A stretch of DNA of 64,000 nucleotides. Origin: Leucosporidium creatinivorum. Lineage: Eukaryota; Basidiomycota; Microbotryomycetes; Leucosporidiales; Leucosporidiaceae. Below are positions 47,071 through 59,815 of the stretch, one piece after another. The translations under genes and the position numbers were made by a program. The notes beneath the pieces were generated by a model that saw only the letters and a list, made by a program, of their open reading frames with translations, was not told where the DNA came from and did no database searches. Position 1 is the first letter of the stretch, and every line of letters begins with the position of its first letter. The DNA lies in NCBI GenBank assembly GCA_001600635.1, contig BCKL01000002.1:499425-563424 (forward strand). Reading direction: 5' to 3'.

Positions 47071-50015
47071 ATGCCACTCTCGCCAAAGCTCTATACGGTG
47101 AGCGATTGACCTCATCCGAGCTTCGCCAGTACTCAGGCTGACCCAGCCCGTCGCGATGCCCTTCCCCCCTTCGCAGTGGCTCGTCGGAGCTTTCGCCGCC
47201 CTCGGCAGCATCGTCTTCGGCTGTGAGTGATGCAGATACAGTTTGTGTATGTACAGGAAGGTCGCTGATCGTCTTCTGTACTCTGCCAGATGACCTCGGT
47301 GTGATCGCTTCAGTCCTCCCTTCCCCTTCATTCCGAGCGACTATGGGCCGTCGCATTGAGGATAGCAACCAAGAAGGACTTGTAACGTCTCTTCTACTAC
47401 TCGGTGCGCTCTTGAGGCTGTCGCACGACCTTCCGAGTCGCTCATTCGCTGATCTCTGGCTGCTCGGCGTTCCCTCCTCGTCCTCGCAGGCGCCCTGTTC
47501 TCGTGTCCTTTCGCTGGCTACCTCGCCGACCGCTACGGGAGAAGATGGTGCATTTTGATCGGCGCTTTGATTTTCATGCTGGGCGCCTCGCTGCAGACCG
47601 GAGCTCAGAATATCGGTGAGTACGAAAGCTGCTCCGAGTCGGCGCCGAGGCTTGTGGAGAAGCCCCAAGCTTTTGGACACGCAGCGACGAGTCTCAGGAG
47701 GAAAGGAAACTAGAGGTTGATTTGGTTGTCTCCGCAGACTACATGATGGCAGGCAGGTTCTTCGCCGGAGCTGGCATCGGCTGGCTATCCTTCCTCGCCC
47801 CGCTCTACCAGGTGAGCAGACTTGTGCTGTTTGTGACAAGATGGAGTAGCAGGAGTGGATTTCCATTGAGTATCGTCCGGGAGAGCACGAGCTGGAGGTC
47901 GCAGGTCTTTTTATCGCGTTCAAAACCCGTTCTCGCTCGGCCGAATCGTTTGCTGACTCTACGCCTACTTCCGCTCTGCAGAGCGAGATTGCACAGCCAT
48001 CAATTCGAGGAGCGCTTACCGTACTGCAGCAGTTTGCGTTAGGTATCGGAGCGTTGGTAGCCTCGTGGGTGAGCTCGACCCCGTTTCGAGCGTGCTCCGA
48101 GCGCTTCAGCTCGGCCGGCTTCCTGCTACCCTGCGGTACGACGTCTTACTAATCGTTTCTGCTGTGATGCCAGGTCGGTTTTGGTACATTCAAGAACGAA
48201 CGTCCGAGATTTGTACCTTTCCTCACCACCGAGAGATAAAGCTGACCTCCCCCGCCGAGCAGTACACCGACGAGCGACAATGGCGCCTCCCTCTCAGCTT
48301 CCAGCTCATCCCAGTCATCCCCTTGGCTGCACTGATTTTTGTGTTTCCCGAAAGTCCTCGGTGAGGTCGACCTTCAAACCATTTCGAGCCGAGCTGACTT
48401 CCCCCCTTCGCCGAGCAGCTGGCTGGCGCTGAAGGGGAGGAATGAGGAAGCTCTCTCCACACTCGCTCGACTTCACGCACATGGAGACGTGGATGATCCC
48501 CTCGTCAACTTTGAGTTCGAGGACATCAAGGCGAACATCAAGGCCGCCAACCCGGAGAACGTCAACCCCTGGAAGGAGCTCTTCACCAAGATGCACCACT
48601 TTCGCCCATTGGCACTCGGCTGTATTCTTCAGTTCTCGGTGCAGATGACGGGTGTCTGTACGTTGTATCTCTAGATATCGCTCTCGCGCTCGGCGCTCGG
48701 TCGGCACTTTTGACTCATCCGCTTCTCCCCGCAGCTGCTCTTCAATACTACTCGCCGCAGATCTTCGCCAACCTTGGCTTTGACTCGGTGCAGACGTTGC
48801 GCTATCAATCCTACAACAGCATTGTGAGTCTGCTCCAGCAGCTTCGCTCGGCACTGGGAGCTGACCCTCTCTTCATCGTCCTCAGATTGCTCTTGCCGGA
48901 GAGCTTGCGTGCATCCTCCTTGTAGATCGTCTTGGACGCCGTTGGCCTCTCATCGTCGGCAATCTCGTCTCGTGCGCGACGTGAGCCGTCCTACGCTTCG
49001 CGGCGAACGCACGCTCATCTCGCATCTGAGCAGATACGCGGTGGCCACGGCTATCTATGCACTCTATCCAGCTGCCGTTGACAATACGTCGGCTCACCTC
49101 GCGTTTGTTATGATGACCTGGTAAGTTAGCCTGTTCTTGTTTTCTCTCTTCTCGTGCGCCGAGCTGACCTTCGCTTCCTCCGTCCTCTCGTTGTCCACCG
49201 CGTGTAGGATCTTCAACCTCGCTTTCTCCTCGTGTATTGGCCCTCTCAGCTGGGCTTACCCCGTCGAGGCGAGCCTCTCGAGCCGTACCGAGCCCGTTCG
49301 ACACTAACGCCCCCCCGCAGATTCTTCCGACTCACCTTCGCGCCCAGGGTACCGCGATTACCTCGTGCTTCGCATGGCTGGCGAACTTCATCGTGGGACA
49401 AGTGTGAGTGACTTTGCTTCGTACCGGCTCCCACTGGACTGCAGGAGCTCGCCGAGTCGTTCGCCGAGCAGGATCCAATCTTTCTGGGCGTCACTTCTGC
49501 GGCGCTAACGGGGTCAAATCTACTCCACAGAACTCCAATCGCCTTCCGACAACGTGGATGGCAGTACTACATCGCCTTCTGCGTGATGTCTTTCAGTGAG
49601 TGCGATCGCCTTCGTCGTTGCTCGGAGCAGTGCTAACGGACTGTCTCCTGTACCCCCATCATCGCTGACACGCCGACCTCTCTGAACTTATTCGACTCCT
49701 TTCCACAGCCAACGCCGTCACCATCTGGGCCCTCTTCCCAGAGACTAAAGGTCGCCGTCTCGAGGTGAGGGTCGCCGAGTTCCGGGCCTGAGACCGTGTC
49801 TGACCGCCGGTCGTCTACAGGAGATGGAAGATCTCTTTAAGTACACAGGCTGGTTTGTACCATCGCATCCTCCTCGGGTCGTAGACGCCAAGAAGGTCGA
49901 GGATGAGATGCGCGAGGGTCGACTTCAGCCTGGACATGCTACCGAGCATGGTAGCGGTCAGCCTTTCGACTCTCCCATCACCAAGGCCGAGGACGAGAAG
50001 ATTGAGCATGCTTGA
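47071..50015 (+). CDS. MFS sugar (hexose-type) transporter
   Basis: Plasma-membrane sugar porter with about 12 membrane helices. Nineteen short exons, first 47071-47097 and last 49821-50015, close to 536 aa. Exon starts include 47147, 47290, 47490, 47738, 47982, 48174, 48263, 48419, 48735, 48886, 49034, 49208, 49321, 49531 and 49709. Sugar-porter signatures are FGYDLGV in helix 1, ADRYGRRW and DRLGRRW (the repeated loop motif), RFFAGAGIGWLSFLAPLYQS, FPESPRWL, LQYYSPQIF, and PETKGRRLEEM after helix 12. The intron at 49269-49320 uses a GC donor (gcgagc). The join 48212/48263 is supported by frame and branch site but least certain. Confidence 0.92.
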
Positions 50016-50045
50016 GGAGGCCGAGGACGAGAAGATCGAGCATGC
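49984..50045 (+). repeat. Direct repeat spanning the transporter stop codon
   Basis: A 28-bp unit beginning aggccgaggacgagaag occurs at 49984-50011 and again at 50018-50045 with one mismatch. The stop codon lies between them, so the second copy is untranslated. It looks like a recent local duplication. Confidence 0.9.
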
Positions 50046-50346
50046 GCAAGGTTTGAGCAATAGCGTTCGGCGTTGGTCCGGGAGAAACTGGAAGGCTGAG
50101 GGCTCAGCTGTAGGGTCGAGTCGTCCGCAGAGGGTGAGGTCCAAAGCCCGTCTAGTATCAGCAATAATCAGTGCACTTTGATCAGTAGATTCTTCGGGCT
50201 TCCTCGCTCGCAAGACGCTCTCGACTCTCCTCTCGACGCACGATCAGGCGAAAGATGAGGGGCAAAAGCTAGAACGAAGGAGGGGTTACAGATGCACTAG
50301 AAGGGTGATACTCAGATGAAGGGGGGTATACAGATTAATGCAAGGG
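50016..50346. other. Convergent intergenic region
   Basis: 331 bp between the transporter and formin stop codons. It contains the second copy of the stop-codon repeat and is otherwise unremarkable. Confidence 0.5.
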
Positions 50347-53300
50347 TTACTCTTCGGTAGAGCCAGGCAGCTCGAGCGAGGAAGACATGTCGGGTAGGGG
50401 AGGAAGCGTTGGGGAGAGAGGCTCCGAGTCGGAGAGGGGACTCAGAGGTCGGTCAATGCTGGGGCTGTCACCGATCTCGGAGGCGCGGAGAGCTCGACGA
50501 CCATCGCGAGTACGAGCGCGTTGGCGGGAGGAGGAAGGTGGCGTAGGCGAGGGCGACCCTGTGGAGAACTTTGAGAAACGGATCAGCTCTGCACGAGACG
50601 TCGAGAAGCGAAACCACTCACCCCCTCCTTCTGCAGGCTGGCGAGCAGAAGCTTGGCAGCCGAGAGCGTATCGTCCGAAGCGGGCGAATCGGTACCGGAG
50701 ACGACGGCAGGCGAATTGGTGGAGGAGCCGGCTTGCCTCTTGCGACGAGGTACGCGAGGTGACTCGAGAGCCTTCTCGCGAAGCAGGCGCATCGTCTCCT
50801 CGACGACCGAGTCGCCTTCCTTGGCGGCGAGGGCCGCTGCTGCTTGCGCTTCGGCTTTGCGAGCCTATTGAGAAGAGAGTCAGCGGGATTCTAGCAGAAT
50901 GAGAGCAGGAGTAGAGCTCACAGCAAACTGGGCAGCACGAGCAGCAGCATCGGCGGCGGCCTTATTGGTAGAGCGAGCGTTCTGCGACAGTCGAAGGTTA
51001 GCGAGGGAGTCGCGACGACCCGAAGTGCAAGCATCCCACCTTGTACGAGTCGACAAACGTCTTGAAAGTGCCAAAGAACTGCTCGGTCGAGGCGATCGAC
51101 TTGGTATCCTCGCCGTAGAACTTGAGTGCGTCGGTGTAGGCGCTCTGAGCGACGGTGACGAGGTCTTGCAGCGTGTTGAGGCGTTCCTCGGCGTCCTTGC
51201 TGAAGCGGAACATCTTCTTGGCAAAGAGGTCGTCGGGGTCGAGGTCGGTCGCGTCGACGAAGCTGCCTTCCAAGAGGTCCTTGAGCTCGTTCTGCTGGGT
51301 GCGAAGCTCGTTGAGTGTGGCGCGCACTTGGCCCAGGTCGGCTGTGGAAGGAAGGGGCGCATCAGCAAGCATCCTCGAAGGTAGAAGCTCCACCAGACTC
51401 ACCCTTGAAAGCGTCAGCCGCCGTGGTGAGCTCCTCGAGGAAGCCCTCCGTCTCGGGCATCGTGAGGGTGACCGTCTTGGCGACAAAGTGTAGCAGAGTG
51501 CGATCCGACGAAGTGGACGACTTGGTATCGACAAGCTTGTTGATGGAGGTGACCTTGAAGCCTCGTGCGTTTCCCTTGTGGCCCGTGGCGTTGAGGAAGT
51601 TGCCGAGCGTGAGGATGAGCTGCGAGAAGGAGCAAAGTCAGCGATGGTCGAGCGGCTCGAGACTAGCTGGGAGACCGACCTTTAGCAGTTCGGAGAAATG
51701 GGGAGCGGCGAGCAAAGCACGAGCACCATCGTGAACCTTTTGAGCATCCTGCGAATCGAAGCCGACAGGTCAGCAGCGGCTCGCAAGGAGAGTTGAGAGA
51801 CGAGCACTTACTGCCTCGAGATGAGCGATGTTCTCTAGGAAACGCTCTCGATACAGCATGCCCTTGAGACGAGGCGTGATGCGGTACATGTTGATGCACT
51901 CGACGATGAACCGGTCGGCCGGCTCAAGGAAGTCGAGTTCTTGCTGAGGGATCGCCTTGTACTGGTTGAATTTGACGAGCTGTACAGTGAAAGGGGGTCA
52001 GCGGAGTCACCGATAAGAGTAGCTCCCGAACGCACCTTTTGAGCATCGGGCATCATCGCCTGCACCTCGCTGATGGCATTCTCGGTCAAGTCATCGTCGT
52101 AGCGTAGGATGCGCTTCTTTCCGGCCATGACTCGAGAGTAAGGATCGTCGGGAACCGTGACACCAGGGGGAGGCTTGAGGATGGCAATCTCTGCGAGCAT
52201 GCGAGAGAAGATAGGTCAGCTCGGCGCTTCTCTCGCGAACACCTCGAGACGCTGACGCACCGATACGCTGTCGCTGAGTGACCTCGAGATGAGAAGTGAG
52301 GACGTCCTTGTTCTTCCTCGAAGTCATCTTGACTGTCTGCTTCGCCCTAAAGTCGTCCTCGAGGTCGTCGAAGAGGCCTTGAGCGCGAAGCTTGGCCTCG
52401 ATGGCAGGGTCGGTCGTGCCCGAGCCATCCCAGACGGTCGCCGTCGTAGCATGAGCCATCATCTTGTCCCATTGGAACGTCTTGAGAGCCCTCTGCGCCG
52501 CCTCGGGCTTGGCGAAGCGCGCTGGAGGAGGAGCGGGAGGGGGAGGTCCTCCAACGGGCGACGAACCTCCCGTACTGCTGCCCGAGACGTTGCGCTTGAG
52601 ACCCGTGCGAGCAGCGAGCACCTCGCTGAGGGTCGCCATGGCGGGATTGGCGCCGAAGCGAGGGGCGGGGGGCGGAGGCGGCGGCGGAGGGGGAGGAGCG
52701 CCGAGGCCGATGGGGAAAGCCCCGGGGATGCGGACGCCTCCGGGAGGAGGGGGTGGTGGTGGGGGAGGAGGGGGTGGAGGAGGCGGAGGAGGGAAGCTCG
52801 AGCTCGAAGGTGGTGGTGGCGGGGGAGGAGGCGGGGGAGGGGGAGGTGAGGCTACGAATGGCGGTGGCGGTGGAGGGGGAGGTGGTGGTGGTGGTAAAGG
52901 GGCTGCAGCTGCAGTCGGCGGAGACTTGTCGAGGGTCGACCTCGACGGCGACGAGCCAAAGGACGGTCGCTTGCTTGCGGGGCCCGTTGGGCTGGGCAGG
53001 TGAAGCAGCGAACCCAAGACGGGCGTCGTAGGCGTCGAGTCGGGTGTATCCTCCAGCTGACGATCCTGTTCAACCTCGGGAGTCGAAGGAGCCGTCGCGA
53101 ACGTGCCAGTGGTGTACAGTGTGTCTGGCCTGCCTCCCAGCGCGTCGAAGGAGAGAGGGGGAAGGAGATTGACGACGTGCCCGTCGTAGGAAGTCGAAGA
53201 GGGGAGCTGCTGACGGCGGAAGGAAGGGGAAGCGAGGGGATCGTCGCCCTCGACTTGTTCCTCGGCCGCCTCCTCGCCGGCATCCTCGTCAATGACCTGT

Positions 53301-56300
53301 ATCGACAGGCCTGACGCGAGCGGTGGCGAGGACGAAGCTGTCGACGATGGCTCGTCTACGCCGGCGAACGAGACGGAGCTGCCGACTTCTAAGGGAACCT
53401 CGCTGTCGCGGATCGGGCTGGTGCCCATCTTCTGCGCGACGTCTCGGATCTGCTCGGCGAGGGTGGGTTGCCTTTGATGGTTGCCACGGCGAGGCTGGGT
53501 TCTGGGAGGAGAGGAAGACGAAGCGGCAAGGGCGGAGAGGTTGGGAAGGGTCTGCGAGCGGGTCGGCTGAGGAGTGGTATCCGCTTCCGAATCGGGCGAG
53601 AAGCCGCTTGATGGAGGGTAGGCACGAGCTGGCGTCCCGCTCGGAGAGTCGCGCACTCGTGGCGGACTCGGAGACCAAGCCGATTGCTGTGAGGAGGTAA
53701 CGGTCAGCTCGGTAGCCAAGGGAGAATCACCCAAGAGCAGCAAGCTCACCAGCTGATGACGATGAGGAGTCGTCGGCGTTTCTGGGCCGGGTTCGACTAC
53801 CACTCCATCCGTCGTGATCGACTCCAGCTTCCTTCTCGCCGAGCTCGAACCGAGAAGCTGCTGACCAGGCTTGCTCGGCGGCTTCGGCGTCCCAGCCTTC
53901 TGCCCCTCGAGAATCTGCACCGTCTTCATCCTCTGAATCTGCTTCTCCATCCTCTCCTGCAGCGCATCCTCGATCCCGTCGAGCATTCCCGCCTTCTTGA
54001 GCCGCTCGTAGAGTTCGCGGTTGTCGGCACGAAGTGCGGCGATATGAGCTTGATAGTCGCGGTGGGTGGTGGTGAGCTCGGTCTTGGTGGTGTCGGTAGC
54101 GGCGCGAGAGAGGATCAGGGCGCGGTCGAGCTTCTCGACCTTCTCCTTGAGGTTGCGAACGTTGCCGGCTGCTCCCTCGTCGATCGTCTCCAGCAGAGTC
54201 TCGCGCTCGGTCTTGAGACGGTGGATGGTCGCCTTGGCGTCCTCGACTTCCTCCAGCACCATCTCGAGTCGATCCTGATCGCCGAACGATGCGACGATGG
54301 AGGCGACGCTCGAGCCGAGCAGGGACGAGAAGTCGCCGTCCAGTCCTTTGCGATCCGTGACGACGGCCGAGACGAGTCGTTCGATGAGTTGAAAGTGTCG
54401 CATACGAAGGTCGAGCTCGGTAGGGATGAGGAGGAGGTGCTTGAGGGTGCTGGCGAAGAAGTCGAGCGCTCGGCCCTCTGTGTTCTCGAGGATGGCGTCG
54501 AAGCAGCCGCGAGGATCCGAGAAGTTCATCCTGACCTCCTCCTTCATGTTGTCCATGAGCTCGAGTTCATCATTTTGCGCATCCTCGTAGTGGTCCGAGA
54601 TGAGACGACGGAGGACGGCGTGATCGAGGACCTGGTGCTTGTCGAGGATGCGCCTGAGGCCGGACGACTCCATGCGCGAGCGAAGATGCAGTCGAATCTT
54701 GAGGTCGCGCTCCTTCAGCAGCTCCTTGATGAGCAGAAGGTTGGTAACCTGCGGGAGAACAGACGAAGTCAGCTTCAAGCTCGTGGCTTCACTCTCGGCG
54801 ATGATCGAGCACTCACAGCAAAGTCGCTCAGCGCCGTATCCTTGATGTCGGCTCCGATGGCGGTGAGTTGACCATGGCCGTTGACGAGGCTCTTGGACAT
54901 GTCCTTGGCGCTCGCCCCTCGCAAACTCATGACCGCCTCACTCGCGCCGACCGAGCTGCCGAACCTGCCCCGACCGTCGATGGCTCCCTCCCAGAAGAAG
55001 AACCAGCCGTCGAACTGGCCTGGGAGCCTTCTCGACGCGGAGAAGTCGGTGAGGCCCTTAAGGACGAGGTTGAAACCCTTGACGTGATCACGGGCGACGA
55101 AGAAGGTGAGGAGCTCGACTACGCTCTTGCGAGTCGAGATTTCCGAAGCGAGGGACGCGGTGATGGGCGAGATGGACTGGTTGTTCTCGATGGCGTCGCG
55201 AGCGCCGTCGCTGTGGTTGAAGAGAGTGCGGAGACACTTGATGAGCTCGCCTTCCATGCCGTGGTCGGGTCGGCGATGCGTGTCGGGCTTGTTGATGTTG
55301 TGCAGGGCGTTACCGAGGACGGCTTGACCCTTGAGAGCGATGAAGGTTTGGAGCCATCTGTGTGGTTCAGAGTCAGCTTCTCCGTCTCTGCTCCGAGGCT
55401 GAACACGACTCACCGAAGCTCGTAAGTCCTCAAGCAGACACTCAGGCTGGCGACCTGCGATTGCGTGATTGTGCCATCCATGAACTTGCCGATGTACCAC
55501 TCGGGGCTCTCGCTCTTGCCCCACGCCTTGGGAGTGCGCTCGCCTGGTTTCGTTCCCTCGGCGTTGCCTCCTCCTCCCGTCGACGCTCCGACGGCGGGCG
55601 CGCTCCTCGCATCGACCGGCCGATGGGTGATCTTCTCGCGAGCTCCTTTCCACTTGACGTAGGTGTCGTTGTAGACCATGATCCACTTCTTGTCGACGTC
55701 GAGGGCGCGCATCTCGGCTTGAGCCTTGTCGGTCGTCGCGATCTTGGGGAGGAGATCCTCGAAGAGCTCGTCAATGGCGCCTGGAGAGGAGGGGCGAGGG
55801 AAGCGGAATTCGGATGAGAGTGGGGAGGGTCCGCCTGGCATGGCAGGGGCGTTGGCGGCATCGTGTTGGTAGATAGTCGAGAGGCGCGAAGTGGTGGAAA
55901 CGGCGGATCCTCGGCGACCCATGCCTGGCGCCGTGCCGGCGGAGGACATGGAGTTGGTGTACTCGGACTTGACGCTGGTGCGGTTGCTGGGCGCCGAGTT
56001 GTGGAAGAGGGAGGAGCTGTCGCGCGAGTTGTAGGTGGACTGGGAGACGATGGAGGCGGTGGGGCGGCCGGGCTCTCCGCGGTTGCTGCCGCCGCTGTTG
56101 ACTCTTCCACTCGAGGCGTACTGACGTTGTGGCGACATGGGAAGGGGTTTGGCGAATTGGTCGGCGCTGGCGAAGGAAGCGCCCGTGTTGCGTCTCCCGT
56201 CCTCCCTCACTGAGCTCTCCGAAGCTCCCAAGCTGTCCACCCTCCTCCGCCGTTCCGGATCGCGCACATCATGCCTCGTAGCCGACGATACGGAGCGAAT

Positions 56301-56934
56301 GGACTGCTCGTCGGGCGAATCTGGGCGTGCAGCTCGACTGCTGGGACGCGAGCGGCCGCTCGCAGCTGCTCCCTCCTCCCTACTATCGTGCGAGTCGTTG
56401 CTGCTTGGCGGGATGACTTGGGCGATCAAGTTGACTGGTGGGGTGATGCTCGAGTGGCCCGTATGGACCGAAGAGTAGGTCGGAGCTGGCGAAGCGGGAT
56501 AGTTGGCTGAGGACGAGGTGAAGTTGCCCAAGGCGGAGCTGAGGCGCTCCGACTGGGATTCCCGAGCTTGTCGAGGGCTAGGCGGTCGAGCCTCGCCTGC
56601 TAACGGGAACTGGGACGAGTAGGGGAACTGCACCGAAGGATGGCGAGGCGTAGAGGCGGAGGAAGTGGGGAGGTGCTCGTAAGGCGGTCCAGCAGAGTCG
56701 TCGAGTACAGCAGGGTCGGTCGAGATGGAGAGGACCGAAGGGGTCACACTCGCTCGCGACCGCCGAGACTTCTTCCACAGCTCCACAATGCACCCGACAG
56801 CGAGCTCGGCGCGACCGAAAGATGCGCGTCGAGCTGGCGGGACGAAGCCTGTAACGAATGAAGGGGGAGGTGGGGCCTGTACGGCGGGCGGAGCGCGAAA
56901 GGTAAAGCCAGTCGACGAGCCTCCAAGGGCGGTC
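50347..56934 (-). CDS. Diaphanous-related formin (SepA/Bni1 type)
   Basis: Nucleates and elongates actin cables under Rho GTPase control. About 13 exons, roughly 1,970 aa. Order: disordered Ser-rich N-terminus, GBD/FH3 (SPEWYIGKFMDGTITQSQVA, LQTFIALKGQAVLGNALHN, DGWFFFWEGAI, then NFSDPRGCFDAIL), coiled coil (LKEKVEKLDRALILSR), FH1 with at least five runs of ten or more Pro around 52660-52900, and FH2 (ALKTFQWDKM, KKRILRYDDDL, LTLGNFLNATGHKGNARGFK). The C-terminus is Arg/Ser-rich. Main joins: 55414 to 55358, 54816 to 54748, 53750 to about 53686, 52261 to 52190, 52036 to 51979, 51812 to 51748, 51680 to 51619, 51403 to 51341, 51040 to 50982, 50922 to 50864, 50622 to 50558. The 5' end is unresolved: no ATG is in frame upstream of the GBD, and a G at 56934 could complete an AT|G split start. 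Confidence 0.93.
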
Positions 56935-57351
56935 CTGGCGTAGCCGAGCGAGAGAGACGAGGTTAGAGGGGGGAGAGAGAGAGAGCGACTTGGGAGCGCG
57001 CCTCTTGAAGCTTGTCCTCTTGCTGTATCGTCGTCTTGCTTTTCGGCCTCTCTTGTGGTTCTGTACTAGACTCTTGATATCTAGGAGCACGTCAGGTGAG
57101 ACCTACAGCTCTACATAGCTTCGCTACCGCCGGCTGACAATACGTTGCCTGTGCAGTCATTCGAAGCTCCTTGCGCGTCCTTCACTGGACTACAGGCGAC
57201 TCGAAGCTACGGCAGAGGTGAGTACTATCTCCACTAGCTACTCGAGCTGCTGCTGACGAGCTTGAACGCTAAACGGCTCAGCTCTTTTCTGCTCCCCTCC
57301 TCGATCCCCCCCCCTCCGACTCTGCGCCTCTCTGCTCCCGAGCAGGACGCC
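56935..57351. other. Divergent leader/promoter region of formin and F-box-like gene
   Basis: About 417 bp between divergent genes. The plus strand has an acceptor-like ccgagcag nine bases before the F-box ATG, suggesting a 5' UTR intron. The formin's first exon probably also lies here. Confidence 0.45.
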
Positions 57352-58944
57352 ATGTCTTTCACGTCAACTTCCACCGAGCCGGCATCCACCTCACTCTTCG
57401 ACAAGCTTCCGCCCGAGGTGATGCGCCTCATCGCCGAGCAGGCGTACTATCACGACGAAGCGTATCGGGAGCGCACGAACCGACACAAGTGGAGCACCGC
57501 ACGGGATACAGTGTTCAAAGCGGCGAAGACTATCAGAGGAGGATGTAGCCTCAACACTCTCTTCCTGACCAGCCGAGCCTGGCATGCCGCCGTGACGCCC
57601 TACCTCTTCATGGTGAGTTGTCTAGCCTCTTGACCATGCAGCTTGAAGTGACTCATACTTCAATAGCACCTCGACACGCAAGACTGCAAGAACGTCCTCT
57701 TCCGTCGATGCATCCTCCCCAAGTTCGCCGAGTTCGCGCAGATCGTCAGCTTCCGCTGCGAGGACGGTTACCCCGAAGACAACGTCGAGGAGCTCGTCAT
57801 CTCCCTCCCCTTCTTCCGCCATCTCCGTCGCCTCGAGATGGCCTTCTGCACCGTCGACGAACTCTTGAAGATCGACCCCTACGGCATCTCCAAGCCTCCC
57901 ACCAAGGACCTACTCGTCTGTCGCCAGGAGTTCCGCAATGCCGTGGTCAACGTCACCGACGTCAAGCTGATCGACTTTGAGCCCTCCTCCCTCGTCTGGA
58001 TGCTGGACTCCTTCCCCAAGTTGCGCCGACTTCACCTCGACGGCTTCCGCTGCTTCGAGGAGGAGGATCCGACGGCCGAGGAGAAAGCACGGCCGCTGAT
58101 CGAACAAGCAGTGGCCAAGCTCCCAGCGCTTACCCATCTGTCCATCGACGACGAACAAGACTCCTTCAACGAGGACAAGGCGCCCATCGGCTTCGGCGAC
58201 GGCTGGCGCGCGGAAGGGTTGGCATGGGGCTTCCGGACGAGTCTTCGCAGCCTTCGCATTGCTCGGCACGGCCTCGACTGGGATACCAATCTCTGGTCCT
58301 TCGTCCAGCACTTCGCCGAGACGCTCGAGTCGCTCGAGGTTGGAGTCCTACGGTCCTCGCCCGAGACCGAGGAGGCATCCAGCTGGCCAAGGAGCAAAGA
58401 CGACAATCCCGCCGCAGCACCCTTCCTCAACCTTGGCTGTCTATGCGTCGTCGGCTCGGGACAGCTGTCAACCTCCATCCTCGAAGCCCTCGCCACGGCT
58501 CCTCTCCGACACCTCCGCCTTCCTCTCATCTTGCCTCACCTCGAGATTGATCAGCATGCGGACATCACCCCTCTCTTTTCGACTGCCCTAAGCCTCTACC
58601 CAACCTCCCTCCGCTCCATCGTTACTTCGTCTCGCAATCCCTACGCCAGCTACTTCGACGAAGGCCTGAAATGGGCACTTGCTCACCGGTGCGAGTGCTC
58701 CAAAGTCGCTTTCAGAGTAGAGGGGGATTGTGACGTCTGGTCGCAAAGGACAACCAAGCGGCGCATGCTCAAGCCCGCTTCGATGCACGATGTCGGCGTT
58801 CGCTGCGACGGCATCGAGCAAGCAGCCAACTTTGCGCTCAACTACGCGGGACGAGCGAGGGCGATGGGAGACGTCTACGCTGCTGAGATGTTGATGGCGC
58901 TGCTCGAGCCTGTGCGGTCGTTGATGATGCAGGAGGAGCTTTGA
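57352..58944 (+). CDS. F-box/LRR-like protein (copy 1)
   Basis: Two exons (57352-57612, 57667-58944) give 512 aa. The N-terminal LFDKLPPEVMRLIAEQAY is F-box-like (LPxEV), and a conserved SRAWHAAVTPYLF helix follows. The rest consists of irregular leucine-rich segments (LPFFRHLRRLEMAFC, FPKLRRLHLDGF, FGTSLRSLRIARHG-like) typical of basidiomycete F-box/LRR proteins. It probably acts as a substrate receptor for SCF-type ubiquitin ligase, but no direct evidence is visible. The single intron follows the F-box block, in the same position as in copy 2 at 59816. Confidence 0.75.
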
Positions 58945-59815
58945 AAGCTGGCTCGGGAGCGAGAAGCTCGAGGGAGGGTGTTGGGGGCGGGGGGGTTCGG
59001 AGAAGTCTTGAGGTAGCACGGGTCGGTAGAGGTGTTCGGGTCAGTAGCTCAACTCAGCTACATTTCAAGCTCATGGCCATCACTTCAAGTCTCACCTCAT
59101 GCGAAAGTGAGCTCGGCGCTGGCTTTCACCGTGTGCTGAGACGCGCCACAAACGAGGGCCAGGTTCAGCTCGGTGGATCGCGTTCGACGCTGCTGTCTTG
59201 CAATCGTTGCTGCTCTCGCGACCTCGGCTCAGCTTCCCTTCGGCGCTGAGAATGAGATGCGCAAGGGGGCAGCGCCGAGCGAGACGCTTGAGAGCTGCAG
59301 AGAGCGTTGGAGAGAGTCAGAGGTCTATACTAAGCTCTCACAGTACCCTATAACCACTTCTGACCCTCCGCCAGGCACACCCTCTTCAGCTCTCGAGGCG
59401 ATCCCACCTCTTGCTTTCCTGCGCTTACCTCGTCTCTTCTCGCTTTCGACTTCGCTGCTAGACCAGGACGACAACGGCGGTTGACTACGAAGCTGCTGGT
59501 GAGTCTCTGCTGCTTTGTACTCCCCCACAGCTCCCAGCTCACCAGCTTGATGCTTAAGCAGGACGCTCAAATCCGCTCTTCTCGCTCTGAAGGCTCGCTT
59601 TTAGCGCTCCTCGCGCTTGCTGCTGGTGGGTGGGAAGCCCAAGATATCGATATCCCTCTCGCTGACCTTGCCTTGCCCCTACAGGACCCTCCTCGCCCGC
59701 TCGCCGGTCCCACTTCGTCGCGTCTCCGTTCCCCCCTCCAAGCTCGCCCCCCTCCTTCGCCCGCTACCCTGCACCGCTGCTCGACCGTTTCGACGCTTCA
59801 CTGCTTCCTCCCGAG
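58945..59815 (+). other. Intergenic region between tandem F-box-like genes
   Basis: About 870 bp. It carries the promoter and leader of copy 2. Pyrimidine-rich branch/acceptor-like sites around 59640-59690 suggest a leader intron. No other gene seen. Confidence 0.45.

Noticed and set aside
52464-53003. Plus-strand Gly-rich open frame
   Set aside because: It is the reverse complement of the formin FH1 poly-Pro tract; no splice or family support.
56578-57090. Basic open frame upstream of the formin as its N-terminus
   Set aside because: It is in a different frame from the formin GBD exon and has no ATG; only its first 30 codons could be exonic, which I could not prove.
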